64,000 nt of DNA from Ktedonobacter sp. SOSP1-85. GTDB taxonomy: Bacteria > Chloroflexota > Ktedonobacteria > Ktedonobacterales > Ktedonobacteraceae. Made by a program: the position numbers and the translations under genes. The stretch is from NCBI RefSeq assembly GCF_016587415.1, contig NZ_BNJI01000001.1:3077501-3141500 (forward strand), in the 5' to 3' direction. The notes under the pieces were generated by a model, which was given only the letters and a program-made list of their open reading frames with translations, did not search any database and had not been told where the DNA came from. Each line of letters opens with the position of its first letter. Positions within the stretch are counted from its first letter, which is position 1. Positions 53,817-64,000 of this stretch are shown here, piece after piece.

Positions 53817-55082
53817 CTATTTCTGCTGCTCGCCAGGCTCCAGCACACCTGCCAGCAGCAGGGCCTGCTCATGCGAAATGATATTGTACTTTAGCTTCAG
53901 CGCAAGGATGCGTGTGACAGAGGCGTCGATCTGCTGCGTAGTAATCGTCCCGCTATGGACGGCCTGGGCCAGCCCTTCAAGCATGGTCGCGGTCTCAGTA
54001 AGTCCACGCGGACCCAGCAGAAGATCCGTGCCTGCTTTGACAGCCAGGACTGCCGCGTGTGATAGATCATACGTGTTACTTACACCACCCATCCAGAGGG
54101 TATCGCTAATAATCACGCCCTGGAAATTCAACTGTTTACGAAGAATATTAGTCACGACGTTTGGCGAAAGTGATGTAGGCAATTGTGGGTCCAGCTGAGG
54201 ATTGAGAATATGAGTCACCATGACCATTGGCACCACGCCTTCGCCGATCATTGTGCGATAGGGAACAAGGTCTACCTGGTTGAGGGTCTCCAGGCTGCGA
54301 TCCATATATGGCAGCGAGCGATGGGGGTCCAGGTTAGCGCTACCCAGGCCCGGAAAATGCTTCAGGCATCCCACGACACCGCCTTCATTCAAACCTTTAA
54401 GGTAGGCACGCCCCATATTTGTGACCAGGGTCGCACTAGAGCCAAAGGTGCGCTGGGGTAAACCGGGATTATTAGGATTTGTCAGCACATCCACTGTAGG
54501 CATAAAATTCACGTTGAGGCCCAATCCACTTAAATCCCTGGCGGCACTACTCCCCGCCTGATAGGCCTTTTGGGGGTCACCGCTGGCCCCAATAGTAGCT
54601 TCTGATGGGCGCTCACCCGTAATACGTCGCAACTCATTAACGACGCCGCCTTCATAATCAGTCGTAATAAAAAGCGGAAAAAGTGCTGCCTGTTGCATAG
54701 CCTTATTCAAAACTGTGAGCTGCTCACGTGTCTGCGCATTGCCATTTTTATTCTCGATCAATACACCGCTGACGTCATATTTCTGTAGCATCTGGCGCAA
54801 AGTATCATCAAGCGTCGAGCCATTAAACTCCACAATCACCATCTGGCCCAGCTTCTGCTCCAGGCTCATATGCTGAACTATGCGTTGAATCAACATAGCA
54901 TCATCAAGCACAATCGGGGTAGGAACTGGTCCAGCAGGAAATTGAGGTGTGGCCGTTGTCTGAGGAGCTATAGAAACCTGCTGAGCGCAGGCATTCAGTA
55001 GTAAACATAGACACAGAAGCCAAGTAGCCGCGAAGGAAAGCTTCCTTAGCAAATGCTTCCTCTGTCGATGAGGTTCATTCAT
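53817..55082 (-). CDS. Glycoside hydrolase family 3 lipoprotein (beta-N-acetylhexosaminidase type)
   Basis: A 421-residue exported enzyme. The N-terminus is a lipoprotein signal (LLCLCLLLNAC, lipobox LNAC with Cys near 32). The GH3 barrel follows, with GQMVIVEF, a KHFPGLG loop and DPHRSLP providing the His-Asp dyad. The nucleophile Asp is in GVIISDTLWMGG. The single-domain layout and the KHFPG motif match NagZ-type beta-N-acetylglucosaminidases that act on muropeptides. It probably sits on the outer face of the membrane and trims cell-wall fragments. Confidence 0.92.
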   Translation of the reverse strand: MNEPHRQRKHLLRKLSFAATWLLCLCLLLNACAQQVSIAPQTTATPQFPAGPVPTPIVLDDAMLIQRIVQHMSLEQKLGQMVIVEFNGSTLDDTLRQMLQKYDVSGVLIENKNGNAQTREQLTVLNKAMQQAALFPLFITTDYEGGVVNELRRITGERPSEATIGASGDPQKAYQAGSSAARDLSGLGLNVNFMPTVDVLTNPNNPGLPQRTFGSSATLVTNMGRAYLKGLNEGGVVGCLKHFPGLGSANLDPHRSLPYMDRSLETLNQVDLVPYRTMIGEGVVPMVMVTHILNPQLDPQLPTSLSPNVVTNILRKQLNFQGVIISDTLWMGGVSNTYDLSHAAVLAVKAGTDLLLGPRGLTETATMLEGLAQAVHSGTITTQQIDASVTRILALKLKYNIISHEQALLLAGVLEPGEQQK

Positions 55083-55154
55083 AGTAATACTCCACCAAAT
55101 AATAGATCGAAAATTGCAGCTCTACCTACTACTAACGAAGCAACAAAGCAAATG

Positions 55155-55225
55155 GATAAGTTATATGGTGGTGTGGTTGCGGGCTGGCAGAGCCAGCCCG
55201 CAACCACACCACCATATAACTTATC
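55155..55225. repeat. Long hairpin J, 34-bp arms
   Basis: Arms 55155-55188 and 55192-55225 are perfect with an AGA loop. It lies between divergent genes, so it is not a simple terminator. No clear tail motif follows. Confidence 0.8.
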
Positions 55226-55253
55226 AAGAGGCGAGCTTGCGAGCCGGGATCGC

Positions 55254-55282
55254 TTGACAACGCAAAATGAAAGTCTGATACT
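55254..55282 (+). promoter_or_regulatory. Promoter of the dehydratase pair
   Basis: TTGACA (55254-55259), 17-base spacer, GATACT (55277-55282), ending 41 bp before the first dehydratase ATG. A near-consensus sigma70 promoter. Confidence 0.8.
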
Positions 55283-55323
55283 GTCCACAAGAAGTACTTT
55301 ATAGAGGAGCGAAAAGAAAATAT

Positions 55324-55785
55324 ATGTTTGATACCAGTAAAGTTGGTCAGAGCTTTCCTCCTTTCCACATCGAGGTAGAGCGCTGCAAGATCCAGGAGCT
55401 TGCGCTCGCCATAGGCGATGAGAACCCTATCTATACCAGCCGCGAGGCTGCACAGGCCGCTGGCTACCGCGATATACCGCTTTTTCCTACCGCCCCCACC
55501 ATCTTTAATTTCTGGGGCAACGCCCAGCTCAATGAGCAATTGAGATCTACTGGACTAGAAATCGAACGTATTCTTCATGGAGAAGAAGAATACGAATATT
55601 TAGCCCCCATCTATCCTGGCGATAAACTGACGGGCACCACAACGATTGCCAGTGGAAAGTCGCGCCGTGGCAAGGATGGCTCTGGCATGGACATCGTCAC
55701 CCTGGAGACACGCTATAGCAACCAGGATCAGCAGGAGGTTCTAGTTGCCCGCACGATGGTAATCGTACGCATACAAGCCAGTTAG
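55324..55785 (+). CDS. FAS1/MaoC N-terminal-type dehydratase subunit (HadA-like)
   Basis: A 153-residue hot-dog fold protein of the MaoC N-terminal (FAS1_DH_region-like) class: PPFHIEVERCKIQELALAIGDENPIY, GEEEYEYLAPIYPGD and TIASGKSRRGKDGSGMDIVTLE. In actinobacteria such subunits (HadA/HadC) pair with a MaoC subunit (HadB) to dehydrate 3-hydroxyacyl-ACP. It lacks the catalytic Asp-His motif, which the partner encoded 36 bp downstream supplies. Its close link to that gene supports a heterodimer. Confidence 0.88.
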   Translation: MFDTSKVGQSFPPFHIEVERCKIQELALAIGDENPIYTSREAAQAAGYRDIPLFPTAPTIFNFWGNAQLNEQLRSTGLEIERILHGEEEYEYLAPIYPGDKLTGTTTIASGKSRRGKDGSGMDIVTLETRYSNQDQQEVLVARTMVIVRIQAS

Positions 55786-55821
55786 TAACAAGATCATAAA
55801 AGAGCAAAGGAGAAGCCAGCC

Positions 55822-56277
55822 ATGGCCACAGATACACAGCCAGCAGCCAGGCGCTATTTTGAAGATGTCCAGGTTGGGGACGAGATTCCCACCCTCACCA
55901 AAGACCCCATGACCCTGCAACGCCTGGTGCGCTACGCGGGAGCCTCGGGAGACTTCAATCCACTTCACACCGACCCTGCGGTAGGCGAAGCGGTTGGTAC
56001 AGGTGGTATTATCGCCCATGGTATGCTCATTATGGGCTTTGTGGGACAGATGTTAAGTGACTATGTGGGGCCAACCGCGCTCCGCAAGTTTAACGTCCGC
56101 TTTAAAGGTATGACCCATCTCGGCGACACTATCACCTGTAGCGGCACCATCACCGAGAAAAACGAAGTTAATGGCGAGGCTATCATTGCGGGCAAGGTCC
56201 AGGCAGCCGATCAGAATGGTGATGTCAAAGTGAGCGGCACCTTTAGCGCGGTCCTCCCCAAAAAGGGCGAACGCTAA
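55822..56277 (+). CDS. MaoC-like (R)-hydroxyacyl dehydratase subunit (HadB-like)
   Basis: A 151-residue hot-dog dehydratase. The hydratase-2 catalytic motif is plain: YAGASGDFNPLHTDPAVGEAVG, with Asp and His in the DxNPxH arrangement, followed by GGIIAHGMLIMGF. It catalyses dehydration of (3R)-hydroxyacyl-ACP or CoA. With the preceding subunit it forms a HadAB-type enzyme; the accB-fabF-accC genes a few kb upstream encode other fatty-acid steps. AAGGAGAAG precedes the ATG. Confidence 0.93.
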   Translation: MATDTQPAARRYFEDVQVGDEIPTLTKDPMTLQRLVRYAGASGDFNPLHTDPAVGEAVGTGGIIAHGMLIMGFVGQMLSDYVGPTALRKFNVRFKGMTHLGDTITCSGTITEKNEVNGEAIIAGKVQAADQNGDVKVSGTFSAVLPKKGER

Positions 56278-56313
56278 ACTATAGCTTCTCCATAACGGTC
56301 ACATACCTTCATG

Positions 56314-56366
56314 AAAAAAGAGGTGGCGGGGCAATGTCATAGGCATTACCCCGCCACCTCTTTTTT
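56314..56366. terminator. Terminator hairpin K
   Basis: Arms 56314-56336 and 56344-56366 pair over 23 positions with one G-T wobble, with A6 and T6 at the outer ends. It is a good bidirectional intrinsic terminator after the dehydratase pair. Confidence 0.85.
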
Positions 56367-56574
56367 CAGCTCAGCGTTGCAGGGGTTGAAAATAAACTTT
56401 CGCTAAAAAGTGGAATGGCTCAAAACAGACCCGAAAAAAACAGCCATATTTTTATATCGATTATAACTCTGCAATATCATCGCACAATGAATTTAGCCCC
56501 ACACATTGGCTTTCTCACAACAGAAACCGTTTATCATCGAGAAAAGAGGGTTTTGAGATTGGTCATGAAAAGTA

Positions 56575-56603
56575 TTGACAAGCCCTTTTTCGTATGGCAT
56601 ACT
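56575..56603 (+). promoter_or_regulatory. rRNA promoter P1
   Basis: TTGACA (56575-56580), 17-base spacer, CATACT (56598-56603). About 480 bp upstream of the 16S gene. Confidence 0.75.
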
Positions 56604-56732
56604 TACCCTCGCTCCAACGACAAGCACACGAAATTGTTGAGCCGATCACGCCACGTTCACATATCTGCCACTGGCAGGCCAGGGAACAGCGAGAACGAAA
56701 AAACGGATTTCGAAAAAGCCTTGCAAAAGGGG

Positions 56733-56761
56733 TTGACAAACCCCAGGCGGTGTGCGATACT
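56733..56761 (+). promoter_or_regulatory. rRNA promoter P2
   Basis: TTGACA (56733-56738), 17-base spacer, GATACT (56756-56761). Second tandem promoter, 158 bp after P1. Confidence 0.8.
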
Positions 56762-57085
56762 ACCGGAGCAGTCGACGAGCGAACAAAAACAGCGAAAACG
56801 CTGCAAGAGTTCGAAACGCCCGACACACAAGCGCAAGCTCACGGGCTTGCCGGGTTGCGGTTCAAGCAAAAGAAGAACGAACCAGAGCACCCTGAACAAC
56901 TGAAGAGTGGAATGCAGAAGTACAACGGAACTTCGTTGATTGAGCACCGCTCAATCGTGAAGAACACCGTTCCTGTCAATTCTGCGAACAAAGCAATGAA
57001 GTAACGACAACGTGCTTCTAGCCTGGACGCAAACTACATGATCATTACAGATACCTGTTGGTGTCTGTGAGATACATTCATCACT
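56762..57085 (+). other. rRNA leader with 16S processing stem
   Basis: The transcribed leader. AGAGTGGAATGCAG (56904-56917) can pair with CTGCTTCCACTCT (58635-58647) in the spacer after 16S, with one bulged base, enclosing the 16S sequence as an RNase III-type processing stem. No protein gene is credible here. Confidence 0.5.
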
Positions 57086-61830
<4,745 letters not shown>

Positions 61831-61949
61831 ATTCTGTTTTTTCGCGAAGTGTGGTGAGTCCTTGTGGTGTGAGTGAGAGCGGTCTAGGATCGGACCTGAG
61901 CACGAGCAAGAGGGCGAGCGGCACGGGGAGCAGGAGCAGGCCAGCGTGG

Positions 61950-61985
61950 CTCAGCAAAATTGAGGGAGTACTTCTTTGGCAGGTA
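61950..61985 (+). other. 3' strand of the 23S processing stem
   Basis: GCTCAGCAAAATTGAGG followed by AGTACTTCTTTGG is nearly complementary to 58702-58735 in the spacer. The stem of about 30 bp encloses the whole 23S sequence and is the expected RNase III site. Confidence 0.7.
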
Positions 61986-61991
61986 TCGACA

Positions 61992-62042
61992 AGAGCGTTG
62001 ACAACAAGAGACCTTGTGTTGTCAACGCTCTTTGTGTTTTTG
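61992..62042 (+). terminator. rRNA operon terminator
   Basis: AGAGCGTTGACAAC (61992-62005) pairs with GTTGTCAACGCTCT (62018-62031), with inner CAAG/CTTG pairing, followed by TTTGTGTTTTT. The operon ends here, so no 5S gene is included. Confidence 0.9.
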
Positions 62043-62073
62043 GCCTCAATTTATACAACACCCCTTCATAGGA

Positions 62074-62157
62074 AGATATGAGCATGAAAAACCGGGCAAT
62101 GCCCGGTTTTTCATGCTCATATCTTTACTCTGTGAGCGCCGCAGGCGCGAAAAAAAC
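62074..62157. repeat. Bipartite repeat L: 24-bp hairpin plus diverged tail
   Basis: Arms 62074-62097 and 62101-62124 are perfect with an AAT loop. The tail (62131-62157) has GCGCC-GCA-GGCGC followed by GAAAAAAAC instead of GAGAAGTC, so the box is decayed while the small hairpin is intact. Confidence 0.8.
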
Positions 62158-62229
62158 ACCGAATACTAATGCTCCATGTTATATACTGCCAGAAAGAAGT
62201 AAGATCCATCTAGGAAGAGGGGGGTTTCA

Positions 62230-64000
62230 ATGCTGAAAGAGACGGCACAACACTCACTTGAACACATCCTTCCCAAAGGGCAGGTATTTGTGGATAGGGC
62301 CACGCTCATCGCCTACGAGGTAGATGCTGGCATCGATCGAGGCAAACCCGAAGGTGTAGTCTTTCCTCGCACCACAGAAGAGGTCGCCCGCGTTGTACGC
62401 TGGGCCGCCCAGCACAATATTCCCCTGGTTGCCCGGGGAGCAGGAACAGGCCTCTCGGGCGGCGCGGTCGCGGATCGAGGCGGCGTCATCGTCGAGTTCG
62501 CACATATGAATCATATTTTGGAGATAGAGACCCTGGGGAGGAGTGCCATCGTCGAGCCAGCCCTCATCAATCTCCGCCTGGATGAACAGGCCAGGGCACA
62601 TGGCCTCTATTTCCCTCCCGATCCATCCAGTCAGCGCGCCTCTACCATGGGCGGCAATGTCGCGGAAAACTCCGGCGGCCCCCATTGCTTTAAATATGGC
62701 GTGACCACCAACTATGTGACAGGTCTCAAGGCAGTCCTGGCCGATGGCAGTATCATCTACGCCGGAGGGAGCGCCTTTGATTATCCTGAATATGACTTCT
62801 GCGGCCTACTAACCGGTAGCGAGGGCATGCTGGGCATGATTACCGAGATCACGGTGCGCCTGCAACGCAACCCGCCAGGTGTCAAAACTATGCTCGTCGT
62901 CTTCGACTCGGTCGAGCAGGCAGGCGTCGCGGTCTCCGCCATTATCGCCGCTGGCCTGGTTCCCGCTACCATGGAGATGATGGATCAGAAAATCACTCAC
63001 ATCATCGAGCCCTTTGCCAAAGCAGGCCTTCCCCTGGACGCTGGAGCCATTCTCATCATTGAAGTCGATGGATATACCGAAAGCCTGGGGACGCAGATAC
63101 ATGAAATCGAGCAAATCTTGCTTACCAACGGTGGCAAGAATATCCGCATCGCCAATAGCGAAGATGAGCGTGCTCGTATCTGGCTAGCCCGCAAGAGTGC
63201 CGCTGGCGCGGTCACACGCCTGAGCCCTTCATATTACACCGTCGATGTTACAGTCCCTCGCAGCCGCCTGGCGGAGACGCTGAGCGAGGTCAACCAAATA
63301 ATCGAGCGGCATAACCTGCGCGCAGGACACCTGCTTCACGCTGGTGATGGTAATTTGCACCCCATGATCCTGGTACCCGAGCCGGGCAATCCTGAGCTAA
63401 TGCACCGGGTACATATGGCTGGCCGCGACATGGTCCAGTGCTGTGTTGAAAAGGGAGGTAGCCTGAGCGGTGAGCACGGCATCGGGATCGAGAAACGCGA
63501 GTTTATGACGCTCATGCACAAGCCTCATGAACTGATGGCCATGTGGGACATCAAGCAAGCATTTGATCCCAAGAACATTCTCAATCCTGGCAAGCTCTTC
63601 CCCTCGCCAGAGCCTGGTTCACAGGCTCCTTTCAAGGGCTATACCCTCGACTATCAAGATGCCACCACAAACAGAGAGACGCCTGAGCACGTCTTCACGC
63701 CCGAAAATGCTGAGGATGCTGTGCAGGGGCTCCTCGCGCTCGCTGAAGGCCGTCAGAAGGCTTATATCAACCATAAGCGCCTCCAGCAACCCGGAGTGCA
63801 GATCAGCACAGCGAATATGCGCGGCATCAAGGAATATGCCCGCGACGACATGTATATTACCGTGGGTGCTGGCACAACGCTCCGTGAAATTCAGGACTTC
63901 CTGGCCGAGGAGAAGAAACAACTGCCAATCACATCTCCCTGGCCAGATGCCACCATTGGCGGCATTATCGCGAGCAACGTCAATGCCCCTCTGCGCATGC
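62230..64000 (+). CDS. GlcD-GlcE fusion FAD-dependent glycolate/lactate oxidase (cut by window edge)
   Basis: From ATG 62230 (AGGAAGAGGGGGG upstream) the frame is open to the window end, 590 codons. Residues ~35-215 are a PCMH-type FAD-binding domain (VPRTTEEV-like region; RGAGTGLSGGAV; SQRASTMGGNVAENSGG). Residues ~220-455 form the FAD-oxidase C-terminal domain with HAGDGNLHPM and GEHGIGIEK, as in GlcD. The protein then continues into a second FAD-binding-like region (PEHVFTPENAEDAVQGL, YITVGAGTTLREIQDFL, DATIGGIIASNVNAPLR) that matches GlcE. So the two subunits that are usually separate are joined. It would oxidise glycolate or D-lactate; the electron acceptor is not visible. Confidence 0.92.
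   Translation, partial: MLKETAQHSLEHILPKGQVFVDRATLIAYEVDAGIDRGKPEGVVFPRTTEEVARVVRWAAQHNIPLVARGAGTGLSGGAVADRGGVIVEFAHMNHILEIETLGRSAIVEPALINLRLDEQARAHGLYFPPDPSSQRASTMGGNVAENSGGPHCFKYGVTTNYVTGLKAVLADGSIIYAGGSAFDYPEYDFCGLLTGSEGMLGMITEITVRLQRNPPGVKTMLVVFDSVEQAGVAVSAIIAAGLVPATMEMMDQKITHIIEPFAKAGLPLDAGAILIIEVDGYTESLGTQIHEIEQILLTNGGKNIRIANSEDERARIWLARKSAAGAVTRLSPSYYTVDVTVPRSRLAETLSEVNQIIERHNLRAGHLLHAGDGNLHPMILVPEPGNPELMHRVHMAGRDMVQCCVEKGGSLSGEHGIGIEKREFMTLMHKPHELMAMWDIKQAFDPKNILNPGKLFPSPEPGSQAPFKGYTLDYQDATTNRETPEHVFTPENAEDAVQGLLALAEGRQKAYINHKRLQQPGVQISTANMRGIKEYARDDMYITVGAGTTLREIQDFLAEEKKQLPITSPWPDATIGGIIASNVNAPLRM

Noticed and set aside
61831..62073. 5S rRNA after 23S
   Set aside because: No 5S conserved loops; the stretch is a G-rich spacer, the 23S processing stem and a terminator.

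Overview
The window looks like a chromosomal segment of a Ktedonobacteria-type member of the Chloroflexota (Ktedonobacter or a relative). The assignment is an inference. It rests on moderate GC content, Ser/Thr kinase and zinc-ribbon multidomain proteins, lipid and peptidoglycan genes of the usual bacterial kind, an IscB element of the sort known to be abundant in Ktedonobacter, and the 16S/23S rRNA genes. No taxonomic search was possible.

Layout. 1-4.2 kb (minus strand): an operon of a PknG-like kinase with three zinc ribbons and TPRs, a VWA protein, and a membrane sensor-like protein cut by the window edge. 4.5-8.4 kb (minus): a TetR / coiled-coil membrane protein / HlyD / DHA2-MFS efflux cluster. 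9-24.9 kb: a membrane protein of unknown role, PcrA helicase, two Nudix hydrolases, a PHP phosphoesterase, two tandem class A penicillin-binding proteins, a MerR-like regulator, a disordered hydrophilic protein and a FIST sensor. 25-26.5 kb: a possible small RNA, then a SpoU/TrmH-type rRNA methyltransferase preceded by a short leader ORF with a hairpin.

26.9-37.0 kb (plus) is the most unusual part. It is a gene row in which redox modules are fused to signalling modules: a pseudokinase-Rieske fusion, a flavin/NAD(P)H oxidoreductase-FHA-zinc ribbon fusion, a protein with two cyclic-nucleotide-binding domains flanked by 4Fe-4S ferredoxin domains, a membrane protein with two H-X13-H haem-type motifs, and a zinc-ribbon membrane protein. 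I infer a regulated electron-transfer chain. The row is interrupted after its first gene by an IscB element with a probable omega-RNA region. That iscB carries an in-frame TGA at codon 14, and a 139-bp MITE-like insert splits a hairpin at its left side.

37-56.3 kb: a methyltransferase, an MSMEG_6728-like protein, the PLP synthase genes pdxST with a GNAT and a Ycf45/R3H ATPase, a PadR / HAAS-pentapeptide / DrrAB-type ABC operon with a duplicated promoter, threonine ammonia-lyase, accB-fabF-accC, a beta-lactamase-fold hydrolase, a GH3 lipoprotein and a MaoC-type dehydratase pair. 56.5-62.1 kb: a 16S-23S rRNA operon with two good promoters, no spacer tRNA and no 5S. 62.2 kb to the end: a GlcD-GlcE fusion running out of the window.

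Throughout the intergenic spaces there are long, almost perfect hairpins (about 19-34 bp arms, usually 3-nt loops). Each has its own sequence but a consistently G/T-rich or purine-rich 5' arm. Six of them sit beside a short covarying hairpin followed by a GAGAAGTC-like box. This looks like an uncharacterised bipartite repeat family.
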